A stretch of 32,613 bases of DNA from Candidatus Methylacidiphilales bacterium (GTDB taxonomy: Bacteria > Verrucomicrobiota > Verrucomicrobiia > Methylacidiphilales > JANWVL01), in the NCBI GenBank assembly GCA_025056655.1, contig JANWVL010000171.1, positions 1 through 32,613 of the forward strand, read 5' to 3'. Both the position numbers and the translations under genes were made by a program. Positions within the stretch are counted from its first letter, which is position 1. Each line of letters starts with the position of its first letter. Below are positions 15,556 to 24,601 of the stretch, in pieces. Under the pieces are notes generated by a model. That model did not search any database, was not told the DNA's origin, and saw only the letters and a program-made list of their open reading frames with translations.

Positions 15556-18105
15556 ATGCAATTCCAAGAAATTTTCCCTCACCACTTGCCTAACGGCGCT
15601 ACATTACTTTTCCTAAGAGAAACTTCAGCCCCTCTCGTCTCCATTCAATACTGGATTCCCACTGGAAGCCTTCACGAAGGGGAATGGCTCGGCAGCGGTT
15701 TATCACACTTAGTCGAGCATTTGATTTTCAAAGGCACTGCTACTCGCAACAGCACACAGCTTGCCCTCGAGATCCAAGACATCGGCGGCCACTTAAACGC
15801 CTACACCTCTTACGACCGCACCGTCTACCACGTAGACTTGCCTTCCCATCATGTCGTGAAAGCATTGGATGTTCTCACCGACGCAATCCTAAATCCCGTT
15901 TTCCCTGCAAATGAATTTGAATCGGAAAAAGATGTTATTCGCCGCGAATTCGCCATGGGAGAGGATAACCCCGATAACCAATTCTGGAAGCTCGCTCTCG
16001 CCACCACCTTTTCCCATCACCCGATTCGCCACCCCATCATTGGTCAACTCGACCTCTTCAATCGCCTGACGCGCGAGCACGTTCTAAGTTACTTTGATAA
16101 ACGCTACGCTCCCCAAAATCTCACCCTAGTGATTGTCGGAGACATTGTCCCTGAAACACTTATTCCACACCTTGAGCAGACCCTAGGAAAAGCTCCTCGG
16201 CGTCTATCGCCCGATATTTCCTTAGCTCCAGAGCCACGGCAAATCGCACCTCGACAGGCCAAACGTCACTTCCCTACAGACCTTGCTCGCGTCGCTTTCC
16301 TTTATCCAATTCCCGGCTTTGATCATACAGACATGCCAGCACTAGAGCTTTTGGCGATGCTAGCTGGAGAAGGTCTCAGCGCCTGGTTGCACAGAAGCCT
16401 CGTCGAAGATCTAGGTCTAGCTGAAGAGATAAACGCTTTCACTTACGCCCCCTGCGACATCGGTGTCTGGGGTGCAGAAGCCTACTGTCTCCCTCACCAA
16501 CAAGACGAGCTCATCCCGAAGCTTCGAGAAATCCTCTACCAACTAGCCTCTCGCCCACTTTCTACACACGATCTCACTCGCATAAAAAATCAAGCTCTGG
16601 CTCAACACTACCACCAACTCCGCACCATGCACGGTCAAGCCGCCGCCATCGGCCAAGGATGGCTCTTGGCAAGAGATCCAGCCCTCTCCTATCGCTATCT
16701 ACAAAAACTCTCTACCGTCACCCCTGATCTCATCCGCGAGGTCGCCCAAAAATACCTTCACCCCGACCAAGAAAATCTCGTTATCTTAACTCCTGCCCCC
16801 TCAGCCTCCACCCCGTCCACATTTTCAAAACAAACCACTACTCCACAGCCTCATACCGCTCAATCCAATGCTATTTTCCATCCTAGCCCCCCTCACATTC
16901 GGATCCCAGAACCACGCTTGCCACTATACGGCCTACATTTCACACTGCTAGGTGCTTTACTCTCCGAATCTCCTGAACAAGCCGGTCTAGCCCGCCTCAC
17001 AGCCCGCTCATGGATAAAATCCACGCAGCGCCGCTCGGCTGCTGATCTCGCTCAAGCCGTCGAATTTCTCGGCGGCCACCTCCACAGCACTACTGGGAAT
17101 AACGCTACCACCATTTCCATCGAAGGCCTCAGCGAGCATAGCCAATTATTAACTGAATTATTCGCTGAAATTCTACTCGAGCCAGAATTTAAGCCTGAAG
17201 AAATCGAGACAGAAAAACGCAAACAGCTCGCAGAAATTGCCGCCGAAATGGATAACCCCTTAAATGTCGCTCGCAAAAAATCACGTGCTCTTCTTTATCC
17301 CGATCATCCTTATGCCCGATCTCCACTCGGCACAGCAGAGACAGTCGCAAATTTTTCTCCTGCACACGTCGTAGCATTCAGTTCACAACTCCGCTCCCGC
17401 ACCCCATGGATTCTCGCCCTACACGGGCCTACTGATTTAAATCCCGATTTATCGTGGCTTTCACCCCTGCCCACCTATCCAGATCCTTCATCAAGCCCTC
17501 TCCATCACCTTACTCCAGCTCCCCTTACTCATTCTAAGACCCTTCACAACTATCATGAAAAAGATCAAGCTGTTCTCGTCCTAGCATTTCCCACAGTCCC
17601 TTTGACGAGTCCGCTAAAACCAATCTTTGACCTCACCTCTGAAGCCTTATCCGATCTCGGATCTAGACTCTACCAAAAAATTCGAGAAGAACTCGGGCTT
17701 GCCTACTACGTCGGTGCCTCACAATTCACCGGCCTCACCGCCGGACACTTCGCCTTTTATCTAGGCACAGCCCCCGAGCGTTTGCAGGAGGTTCTCGAAA
17801 TATTGAAAAACGAAATCACGCTCCTAGCAGAAAAAGGCCTCTCAGAGGCCGAGCTTCAACGGTCACGCTCAAAATTAATTTCACTTCACACCATGGAAAT
17901 GCAAAATGCATCCAGCATCGCCCATCAAGCCACGTTGAATTATCTATACGGACTCGGCTACGATTTTCACACTCGACGCATAGAGCAGCTTGAATCCATC
18001 ACCCTCGATTCTCTCAACGCTACTGTTGCTGAATATCTTCACCCCACGCGACCTTACGTGACTGTCTCGCTTTCACCCTTAAATCCGAAGAATCCCCTTT
18101 CCTAG
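15556..18105 (+). CDS. M16 family zinc metallopeptidase with two M16 domains (one active)
   Basis: From the ATG at 15556 the protein is 849 residues. The N-terminal M16 unit has the inverted zinc motif HLVEH (H51, E54, H55) and the third ligand E131 in KDVIRREFAMGEDNP, 76 residues later as expected. A second M16 unit starts near residue 445 (RIPEPRLPLYGLHF) and lacks the HxxEH motif, so it is the usual inactive partner of a clamshell protease. No signal peptide is visible, suggesting a cytoplasmic peptidase; related proteins degrade peptides. A TTG at 15535 would add seven residues. The last 86 bases overlap the convergent flavin reductase gene. A linker of Pro/Ser/Thr (about 415-440) separates the two halves. 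Confidence 0.92.
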   Translation: MQFQEIFPHHLPNGATLLFLRETSAPLVSIQYWIPTGSLHEGEWLGSGLSHLVEHLIFKGTATRNSTQLALEIQDIGGHLNAYTSYDRTVYHVDLPSHHVVKALDVLTDAILNPVFPANEFESEKDVIRREFAMGEDNPDNQFWKLALATTFSHHPIRHPIIGQLDLFNRLTREHVLSYFDKRYAPQNLTLVIVGDIVPETLIPHLEQTLGKAPRRLSPDISLAPEPRQIAPRQAKRHFPTDLARVAFLYPIPGFDHTDMPALELLAMLAGEGLSAWLHRSLVEDLGLAEEINAFTYAPCDIGVWGAEAYCLPHQQDELIPKLREILYQLASRPLSTHDLTRIKNQALAQHYHQLRTMHGQAAAIGQGWLLARDPALSYRYLQKLSTVTPDLIREVAQKYLHPDQENLVILTPAPSASTPSTFSKQTTTPQPHTAQSNAIFHPSPPHIRIPEPRLPLYGLHFTLLGALLSESPEQAGLARLTARSWIKSTQRRSAADLAQAVEFLGGHLHSTTGNNATTISIEGLSEHSQLLTELFAEILLEPEFKPEEIETEKRKQLAEIAAEMDNPLNVARKKSRALLYPDHPYARSPLGTAETVANFSPAHVVAFSSQLRSRTPWILALHGPTDLNPDLSWLSPLPTYPDPSSSPLHHLTPAPLTHSKTLHNYHEKDQAVLVLAFPTVPLTSPLKPIFDLTSEALSDLGSRLYQKIREELGLAYYVGASQFTGLTAGHFAFYLGTAPERLQEVLEILKNEITLLAEKGLSEAELQRSRSKLISLHTMEMQNASSIAHQATLNYLYGLGYDFHTRRIEQLESITLDSLNATVAEYLHPTRPYVTVSLSPLNPKNPLS

Positions 18106-18631
18106 CCCTAGCCCTGCGAGACTTTAGGATCACCCCCTGTTCAATGAGGTGATGAGTCGTTAGGACATCCTCCGCAGCTCGTTCCCCCTTTGCTCGCACG
18201 AGATCCATTATTGCAAGATGATGATCGCCTGCTTCCCGGACCTCACCAAGACGCAACTGGAAATAAGCAGCCGTCTGAGTCAGGACAGCCCGATGGTTCC
18301 AGATCTTAAGCCAACCGTGCCTGCGGAGGTAGTCTACCTTATCAAAACGCCATCCGCTTCGTTGCCCTAAAACGGGAACTAAGGGCAACTGTTCACGCGA
18401 GAGCAGATGAAGAACCAAATCCGCCTCTGGACATTCAAGAAGGCAACTCAACGTGTAGCTCGGAGTATAAAGCGCGATAGCGTAACGTTTAGGCTGCAAA
18501 GTGATAGGCGTGACGTATGTGCAGATATTTAACGCCCGAGGAAAACACAATGATGATCGAGCGGCCTCCTTTGGATAAACAGCAAGACTATAAACTGCCT
18601 GCGGAGCCAGATTCCATGGGCGAAGCGACAT
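18020..18631 (-). CDS. Flavin reductase-like (FMN-binding split-barrel) protein
   Basis: The 203-residue product matches flavin-reductase-like proteins: LNICTYVTPITLQPKRYAIA in the first strand pair, LHLLSREQLPLVPVLGQRSG with FDKVDY following, and the AGDHHLAIMDLV segment near residue 135, which corresponds to the GDH motif of the family. Such proteins bind FMN or FAD and reduce it with NAD(P)H or use it as a cofactor. The ATG at 18631 is 9 bases after the stop of the photolyase-related gene on the same strand, so the two are very probably co-transcribed. Its 3' end runs 86 bases into the opposite-strand end of the M16 gene; the basic tail after residue 172 (KSRRARARKGD) may therefore be a poorly conserved extension. 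It could supply reduced flavin to its neighbour, which is inference. Confidence 0.78.
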   Translation of the reverse strand: MSLRPWNLAPQAVYSLAVYPKEAARSSLCFPRALNICTYVTPITLQPKRYAIALYTPSYTLSCLLECPEADLVLHLLSREQLPLVPVLGQRSGWRFDKVDYLRRHGWLKIWNHRAVLTQTAAYFQLRLGEVREAGDHHLAIMDLVRAKGERAAEDVLTTHHLIEQGVILKSRRARARKGDSSDLRVKARQSRKVAWGEDIQQQ

Positions 18632-18640
18632 AACAATTGG

Positions 18641-20140
18641 TCAAGAGTGCAGCTTCTGAAGATAGTTATTCGCAACCTCCTGGAGCCGACGACGCCGCGC
18701 CTGAGGCATGCGGTCATATGTTTTCAAAAGCATCGAGAGACGAGGATTGCCTTGAAAAAAAGCTCGTTGTTTATCTACAAACCGCCAGAAAAGCGCATCC
18801 CAAGGCTCAGTCCATGCAGGATCGCGTCGATAAGAACTCATTTTGAGAATGTAGTTGCTGGACGAAATGTAAGGTTTCGTCGTGATCAGACCGCCGTCAG
18901 CGAATTGGCTCATGCCATAAACATTAGGCACCATCACCCAGTCATACGCATCAATAAATAACTCCATAAACCAGCGGTAAACTGCATCAGGATGGATTTC
19001 ACATAGCAACATAAAATTGCCCAACACCATGAGACGCTCGATGTGGTGCGCATAAGCAAGCCGCAAGACTTTCCGTATCGCATCATCTACGGGAAGTATG
19101 CCTGTAGTCGCAGAATAAAAGGCTTTCGGAAGAGGGCGCGTAAAGTTCCAGAAATTCGTGGTGCGCATCCTTCGACCATAGAGATGATAAACGGCACGCA
19201 TAAATTCTCGCCATCCGATAATCTGACGTATGAAACCTTCGAGAGAATTAAGTGGCACAGGTTGTTTTCGGTGCCGTTCCAAAGTCGCTTGAATGACTTC
19301 ACGCGGGGTGAGAAGGCCGACGTTCAAATAGGGCGTCAATACGGAATGAAAGAGGAAATCATGCCCAGGCTCGATGGCATCTTCATACGGGCCAAAGTCG
19401 TGGAGACGTTTTTCGAGAAAGGCTTCGAGTTGTCGCCGCGCACCTGAGTGGGTGACGGCGAAGCAGAATTCATCAGGATTGCCAGGGGATTGTGGAAAAT
19501 GTTTTTCAAGGTAAGGAATACACTCTTTTACCCAGCGCGACGGCCCAGGGGGATCGTATGGAGGAACAGGGTAAAGATGAGGCAGCTTTAAGCGGTTGGA
19601 TGTGTCGTAGGTCCAAGAGCCGCCGGTAGGCTTATTGTTGGCTTCAAGGAGAATGTGGAGACGTTTTCTCTGCGCGATATAGTAGTCGGTTTGAAAAGGC
19701 TTTTTGTTTAGCGGAAGCAGGGCTTCGTTTTGCTCGTGGCTAGTAAGAAGGGCTGGATTGGGGAGGAAACGAATTGCAATGGCATGCGCGAGACAAGTTT
19801 TTACAAGGCGCTGTTTGAGCCAGTCGTCATCTGGCTCGATCGTCAAAATTTGTCCAACGCCTTGCTTAGAAAGATATGGGATAAGCGCACGGACGTCACT
19901 CCGTTCATCGTGTGAACAAATCCTGTAGATTGGGATTGAGCAAGACGCTTCCCATTTGGCTTTAAAAGCTGAAAGAGAGGCCAAATGAAAAAGCAGCTTA
20001 TGTTTGTGGAAAGGGTATTGTCGGAAAAAGAGGATTTCTTCAACGAGGTATGCTTTCGTTGGACAGGCCTCTTGTTGGGCTTGAATACAAGGATGCGGCC
20101 AGAAAAGTTGATGGGGAAAAATCAAAAATGCCTGGATCAT
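18641..20140 (-). CDS. Photolyase/cryptochrome-related protein of the FeS-BCP (COG3046) group lacking the Fe-S cysteines
   Basis: The 499-residue protein has an N-terminal Rossmann-like domain (residues about 1-150, with FPHQLF and HKHKLLFHLASL) and the C-terminal FAD-binding helical domain: IIGWREFMRAVYHLYG, LRLAYAHHIERLMVLGNFMLL, and DAYDWVMVPNVYGMSQFADGG. This is the bacterial FeS-BCP group, which includes (6-4) photolyases and CryB-like proteins. In those proteins four Cys hold a [4Fe-4S] cluster: one before the AYAHHI region and three in a segment shortly after KPYxxSxxYIxxMS. Here the first position is in TTGILPVDDAI and the second segment reads MSSYRRDPAWTEPWDALFW, both without Cys and the latter shortened. 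The cluster appears to be lost. FAD-site residues look kept. Repair versus photoreceptor function cannot be decided. The next gene, 9 bases on, is a flavin reductase-like protein. Confidence 0.88.
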   Translation of the reverse strand: MIQAFLIFPHQLFWPHPCIQAQQEACPTKAYLVEEILFFRQYPFHKHKLLFHLASLSAFKAKWEASCSIPIYRICSHDERSDVRALIPYLSKQGVGQILTIEPDDDWLKQRLVKTCLAHAIAIRFLPNPALLTSHEQNEALLPLNKKPFQTDYYIAQRKRLHILLEANNKPTGGSWTYDTSNRLKLPHLYPVPPYDPPGPSRWVKECIPYLEKHFPQSPGNPDEFCFAVTHSGARRQLEAFLEKRLHDFGPYEDAIEPGHDFLFHSVLTPYLNVGLLTPREVIQATLERHRKQPVPLNSLEGFIRQIIGWREFMRAVYHLYGRRMRTTNFWNFTRPLPKAFYSATTGILPVDDAIRKVLRLAYAHHIERLMVLGNFMLLCEIHPDAVYRWFMELFIDAYDWVMVPNVYGMSQFADGGLITTKPYISSSNYILKMSSYRRDPAWTEPWDALFWRFVDKQRAFFQGNPRLSMLLKTYDRMPQARRRRLQEVANNYLQKLHS

Positions 20141-20372
20141 TAAGAAGGCAAACTACGCCGAAAACCAATTCCCAAAAATAAAGAATAAAGGAAAAAGCAA
20201 AAAAATTTTAATCAAAGTGAGTAAAAAAAGTCGGATTTGCAGTCATCGATACTGATTAAATGGATCGAAACCCGTCTGGATGCTTGAAAAAACTACGGCG
20301 CAAGCAACAAAGACTTAAGTCATGTTGGCAAGCATTTTTTTAAAAAAAAATTAGCTGAATAAAACGAAAGAG

Positions 20373-20378
20373 TTGACT
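20373..20378 (+). promoter_or_regulatory. Probable -35 hexamer of the nrdAB promoter
   Basis: TTGACT matches the sigma-70 -35 consensus at 5 of 6 positions. A suitable -10 would fall at 20395-20400 (CACTAT, 16-base spacing), inside the first NrdR-like box; the -10 is weak, so the exact promoter is uncertain. Confidence 0.4.
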
Positions 20379-20393
20379 TTTAAGCGAGGACAT

Positions 20394-20409
20394 ACACTAT
20401 TTGCTGTGT
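20394..20409 (+). promoter_or_regulatory. NrdR box 1 upstream of nrdA
   Basis: ACACTATTTGCTGTGT agrees with the NrdR box consensus (acaCwAtATaTwGTgt) at about 13 of 16 positions and has complementary ACAC...GTGT ends. It overlaps the likely -10 region, the place where repressor binding would block transcription. A second box begins 33 bases further on. Confidence 0.65.
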
Positions 20410-20426
20410 ATGGAGATTAAGAAACT

Positions 20427-20442
20427 ACACAACATATTGTGG
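20427..20442 (+). promoter_or_regulatory. NrdR box 2 upstream of nrdA
   Basis: ACACAACATATTGTGG agrees with the NrdR consensus at about 14 of 16 positions, the strongest of the pair. Its start is 33 bases from that of box 1, close to three helical turns, which is the spacing rule known for NrdR box pairs upstream of ribonucleotide reductase operons. The nrdR gene itself is not in this window. Confidence 0.7.
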
Positions 20443-20561
20443 ATAACATCTCCAGTAACCCTCAAGATCGTGAGCAGGCGCATTAATTCCAAATTAACAA
20501 ATAAGGCTTTACGAAAGTTTTTATTTTTTTAAATGTAAAAAATCTTAATGTGCATAAGTCT

Positions 20562-23480
20562 ATGGCAAATCCATCAACTTCTTCAAGCGTCCTTCCCGAC
20601 TGGCAGATGACCCTAAATGGGATAGATCCTCTACAAGGTCGAAAATTCCAAGTAAAAAAACGTGACGGACGATGGGTGGATTTCGACGAAACCCGGATCT
20701 ACCTAGCGATAGAGGCTGCCTTTAGGGATGTGTATCAGATTCCGGAATCGACGCCTTTGGATCAAAAGAAGGTAAATGAAATAAGGGAAGTAGCTAACAA
20801 AGTTTCTGGTCAAGCTCTAAGTGCAGCAATAAGAGGCGAAGAACTGGATGTGGAAAAGATACAAGATTTAGTAGAAATGGAGTTGATGCGCCAAGGGCAC
20901 TTAAGCGTCGCCAAATCTTATATTCTATATAGAGAAGAACGTCGTCGTGCTAGAGCACTCAGGGGAGAGAAGGATCATACAGACTATCCTTCCGTTCAGA
21001 TAAACATCATAGAATATGATGGAACTACAAAACCGCTCGATATACAAAAAATCAAGCGCGAAATCATGCTGGCCTGCAGAGGATACGAAGGGATATGTTC
21101 ATGGCAAGAATTGCTAGATGAAACGATTAAAAATCTTTATGATGGGGTAAAGGAATACGAGCTCGAACAAGCGATGATCTACGCAGCTCGCTCCCGTATA
21201 GAAAGAGACCCTGCTTACTCATATGTAGCCGCTAGGTTACTTTTAAATAAATTATACAGAGAAACTCTAGGCTGTGATATTAGTGAACCCAATTTTGAAA
21301 ATACTTATAGGCAGAAATTCCCCGCATACATAAAATTTGCTGTCCAAAAAAATCGTTTAGATGAACGCCTTCTAACAACTTATGACCTAAATAAGTTATC
21401 AGAATCGCTCGCTATAAAGCGCGATGAAAAATTTGCATACATGGGGCTGCAAACAGTATATGATCGATACCTTATCCATCACGAAGATCATCGCTTAGAA
21501 ACTCCGCAATACTTCTGGATGCGTGTAGCGATGGGCTTGGCCCTGCTAGAAGACGATCCAACCAGACGTGCTATAGAATTCTATGATGTCCTATCAAACT
21601 TTTATTTCATCTCCTCCACTCCAACATTATTTAACTCTGGAACAAGGCATCCACAACTTTCCTCCTGTTATATTTCCACAGTCAATGATGATCTAGAACA
21701 TATTTTCAAAGTAATTTCCGACGACGCCAAATTATCTAAGTGGGCGGGCGGTTTAGGAAACGATTGGACAAATGTTAGAGCTACTGGATCTAGAATCCAA
21801 GGCACTAACGGGGTGTCCCAAGGAGTAATTCCATTCCTTAAAGTCGCTAACGATACGGCCGTGGCTGTAAACCAAGGCGGCAAAAGGAAAGGAGCAATGT
21901 GTGCTTATCTTGAGACTTGGCATTACGATATTGAAGATTTTCTCGAACTAAGAAAAAATACTGGGGACGACCGCAGACGCACTCACGACATGAACACCGC
22001 CAACTGGATACCAGATTTGTTCATGCGGCGCGTCAGACAAGGTGGGGTATGGACCCTCTTTAGTCCAAACGAAACCCCTGATTTACACGACCTGTATGGC
22101 AAAGCTTTTGAGGAAAGATATCTATACTATGAATCACTAGCTTCTCAAGGTAAAATTAAAATCTACAAACAGGTTCAAGCAGAGGATTTATGGAGAAAAA
22201 TGTTAACTATGCTTTTTGAAACAGGGCACCCATGGTTAACATTTAAAGATCCATCAAACCTCCGCTCCCCACAATCCCATGTTGGCGTTATACATTCTTC
22301 AAATTTATGCACAGAAATTTTATTGAACACTAGCACGGAAGAGGTCGCTGTATGTAACCTAGGCTCTGTAAATCTCGTAGCACATATTAAAAATGGAAAC
22401 CTAGATCGGGAATTACTTGCGCAGACAATTAAAACAGCTATGCGCATGTTAGATAATGTGATAGATATTAATTTCTATCCGATCCCCGAGGCAAAAAATG
22501 CAAATCTTCGTCATCGTCCTGTTGGGTTAGGTCTAATGGGCTTTCAAGACAGTCTATATGCGCTCAGAATCCCTTATGCAAGCCAAGAAGCAGTCGAGTT
22601 TGCGGATCGGACCATGGAATTTATATCTTATCATGCTATATTAAGTTCTGCTTTGTTGGCGAAGGAACGTGGTCCATACTCATCATTCAAAGGATCAAAA
22701 TGGGATCAAGGGATTTTGCCATTAGATTCGATTGAAATTTTAAGGCAACATCGCCTGCCCGATGAGCTCGACGTAAATACAGATTCTCATATGGACTGGA
22801 CGCCTGTCCGTGAGACAATAAAAAAATACGGGATGAGAAATTCTAATTGTCTCGCTATAGCTCCTACTGCTACCATTTCGAATATCATTGGTGTTTCCCA
22901 GTCAATTGAGCCAACCTTTAAAAACCTTTATGTCAAGTCGAATTTGTCTGGTGAGTTTACAATTATCAACACCTATTTAGTAGAAGATTTAAAAAGTAGA
23001 AATCTATGGGACGATCAAATGCTCGATGACTTAAAGTATTACGACGGTGAACTAGCTGAAATAGAGCGCATTCCTTATGATATCAAGCATCTTTATCAGA
23101 CTGCATACGATATCGAACCCTATTGGTTAATTGAAGCAGCATCTAGAAGGCAAAAATGGATTGATATGGGACAGTCCTTAAATTTGTATATAGCACAGCC
23201 CAGCGGAAAGAAACTTTCGGAAATGTATCAGCTTGCATGGATCAAAGGGCTTAAAACAACATATTACCTAAGATCAAAATCTGCAACTAGCATCGAAAAA
23301 TCTACGCAAGACATTAACCGTCGTGGGTTACAGCCCCGATGGATGAAGAATCAGTCTGCCTCGTCTAGAATTAGAGTTCAACGTGATTCGCCAGAACAAA
23401 AATTAAATCATAATAGTTATCAAACAGTAACTCCACAAGCATGCAGTATAATGGACACAGGTTGTGAAAGTTGTCAATAA
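20562..23480 (+). CDS. nrdA: Class I ribonucleoside-diphosphate reductase, large subunit
   Basis: The 972-residue protein reduces ribonucleotides to deoxyribonucleotides with the NrdB partner that follows. It opens with an ATP-cone (about 30-125, [20 protein letters not shown]) and a second cone-like repeat (about 147-240, [17 protein letters not shown]). The catalytic cysteines are C369 (SSCYIS), C583 (NLCTEI) and C598 (AVCNLGS), matching E. coli C225, C439 and C462, and a Tyr-Tyr pair in TTYYLRSKS matches Y730/Y731. The C-terminus ends CESCQ, with C968 and C971 as the shuttle pair. The C583-C598 spacing is shorter than in E. coli and like chlamydial NrdA. A GTG at 20550 could be the start instead; neither has a Shine-Dalgarno. 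Two NrdR-like boxes precede it. Base composition is much more AT-rich than the genes to the left. Confidence 0.96.
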   Translation: MANPSTSSSVLPDWQMTLNGIDPLQGRKFQVKKRDGRWVDFDETRIYLAIEAAFRDVYQIPESTPLDQKKVNEIREVANKVSGQALSAAIRGEELDVEKIQDLVEMELMRQGHLSVAKSYILYREERRRARALRGEKDHTDYPSVQINIIEYDGTTKPLDIQKIKREIMLACRGYEGICSWQELLDETIKNLYDGVKEYELEQAMIYAARSRIERDPAYSYVAARLLLNKLYRETLGCDISEPNFENTYRQKFPAYIKFAVQKNRLDERLLTTYDLNKLSESLAIKRDEKFAYMGLQTVYDRYLIHHEDHRLETPQYFWMRVAMGLALLEDDPTRRAIEFYDVLSNFYFISSTPTLFNSGTRHPQLSSCYISTVNDDLEHIFKVISDDAKLSKWAGGLGNDWTNVRATGSRIQGTNGVSQGVIPFLKVANDTAVAVNQGGKRKGAMCAYLETWHYDIEDFLELRKNTGDDRRRTHDMNTANWIPDLFMRRVRQGGVWTLFSPNETPDLHDLYGKAFEERYLYYESLASQGKIKIYKQVQAEDLWRKMLTMLFETGHPWLTFKDPSNLRSPQSHVGVIHSSNLCTEILLNTSTEEVAVCNLGSVNLVAHIKNGNLDRELLAQTIKTAMRMLDNVIDINFYPIPEAKNANLRHRPVGLGLMGFQDSLYALRIPYASQEAVEFADRTMEFISYHAILSSALLAKERGPYSSFKGSKWDQGILPLDSIEILRQHRLPDELDVNTDSHMDWTPVRETIKKYGMRNSNCLAIAPTATISNIIGVSQSIEPTFKNLYVKSNLSGEFTIINTYLVEDLKSRNLWDDQMLDDLKYYDGELAEIERIPYDIKHLYQTAYDIEPYWLIEAASRRQKWIDMGQSLNLYIAQPSGKKLSEMYQLAWIKGLKTTYYLRSKSATSIEKSTQDINRRGLQPRWMKNQSASSRIRVQRDSPEQKLNHNSYQTVTPQACSIMDTGCESCQ

Positions 23481-23539
23481 AATATGCAAGTTTATTTTTT
23501 CAACCTAACATATAAACAACCTAAACCCAATTAAATACT

Positions 23540-24601
23540 ATGTCTTGCTGTGTCGCATACAATACACCTCCCAAGCCGTATGATTTAACCAAACGCATCA
23601 ATGTCGAAGACAAGCGTCTAATAAACTGCCATACCGTTGATGTAAACCAATTAATGCCTATTAAATATAAGTGGGCATGGGAGCATTATTTAAACGGTTG
23701 TGCTAATCACTGGATGCCGAATGAGGTATCGATGCAACGTGATATAGAACTTTGGAAATCAAACCGTCTCAATCCTGATGAAAGGCTTGTTATCATGCGC
23801 AATCTTGGCTTCTTTTCGACAGCAGAATCCTTAGTTGGGAATAATATAGTTCTAGCTATATTTAAGCACATTACAAACCCTGAATGTCGTCAATATCTCC
23901 TTCGCCAAGCTTTCGAGGAGGCCATACACACTCATACTTTTCATTATATAGTAGAATCCTTAAATCTTGATGAACGTGAGGTATTCAACATGTATCACGA
24001 AATAGATTCAATACACGGCAAGGATGTTTTTACCATGCGCCTTACAGAAGATATCGTCCAAGACAATTTTAAAACAGATACTCTAGAAAATATACAAAAA
24101 TTTGTCAAGAATCTGGTTGGTTTTTATGTTATTATGGAGGGTATCTTTTTCTATTCTGGTTTTGTTATGCTTCTTTCATTCAGAAGGCAAAACAGAATGG
24201 TAGGTATTGGAGAGCAATTCCAATATATCATGAGAGATGAATCTATACACCTTAATTTTGGTATTGATTTGATTAATGGTATCAAGGAGGAGAATCCTGA
24301 GTTCTGGACTCCTGAATTCCAAAAAGAGATTCAAGAACTTATAGAAAATGCCGTAGAATTAGAGATCTTGTATGCACAGGATACATTACCGCGAGGTATT
24401 CTAGGGCTTAATGCTAACCTATTTAGAGAGTATGTTCAACATATAGCTGATCGTAGATTAGAGCGCATTGGACTGAGAGCTAAATACGGTTCTAGGAATC
24501 CGTTTCCTTGGATGTCAGAAACAATAGATCTCCCAAAAGAGTCCAACTTTTTTGAAAAGAAGGTCACAGAGTATCAAAAAGGCGCAGTTCTTGAGTGGTA
24601 A
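23540..24601 (+). CDS. nrdB: Class Ic ribonucleotide reductase small subunit (Phe in place of the radical Tyr)
   Basis: The 353-residue protein is a ferritin-like radical subunit. The six metal ligands are visible: E96 (STAESLVG), E127 and H130 (EEAIHTHTF), E200 ([10 protein letters not shown]), and E234 and H237 ([10 protein letters not shown]). The position that carries the radical Tyr in ordinary NrdB (E. coli Y122) is F134 here, and the first ligand is Glu not Asp. Both traits define the class Ic (R2c) type known from Chlamydia trachomatis, whose cofactor is a Mn(IV)/Fe(III) pair and which uses no tyrosyl radical. All six ligands and F134 are shifted by exactly seven from my recollection of the chlamydial numbers, consistent with a close relative. 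It follows nrdA after 59 bases and runs straight into nadD. Metal content cannot be proven from sequence. Confidence 0.96.
   Translation: MSCCVAYNTPPKPYDLTKRINVEDKRLINCHTVDVNQLMPIKYKWAWEHYLNGCANHWMPNEVSMQRDIELWKSNRLNPDERLVIMRNLGFFSTAESLVGNNIVLAIFKHITNPECRQYLLRQAFEEAIHTHTFHYIVESLNLDEREVFNMYHEIDSIHGKDVFTMRLTEDIVQDNFKTDTLENIQKFVKNLVGFYVIMEGIFFYSGFVMLLSFRRQNRMVGIGEQFQYIMRDESIHLNFGIDLINGIKEENPEFWTPEFQKEIQELIENAVELEILYAQDTLPRGILGLNANLFREYVQHIADRRLERIGLRAKYGSRNPFPWMSETIDLPKESNFFEKKVTEYQKGAVLEW

Larger units (their letters stand above)
20141..20549. other. 409-base intergenic region with nrd promoter, NrdR-like boxes and a possible hairpin
   Basis: This A-rich stretch separates the photolyase-related gene (minus) and nrdA (plus), so it should hold two divergent promoters. 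The part nearest nrdA has a TTGACT hexamer and two NrdR-box-like repeats, listed separately. Further upstream, ATGCTTG (20280-20286) can pair with CAAGCAT (20329-20335), enclosing a smaller hairpin with GACTTAAGTC (20312-20321) as its core and CAACA/TGTTG around it, and ending in a T7A9 tract (20335-20350). That resembles a terminator but there is no plus-strand gene before it. I see no open frame of interest. Confidence 0.6.
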
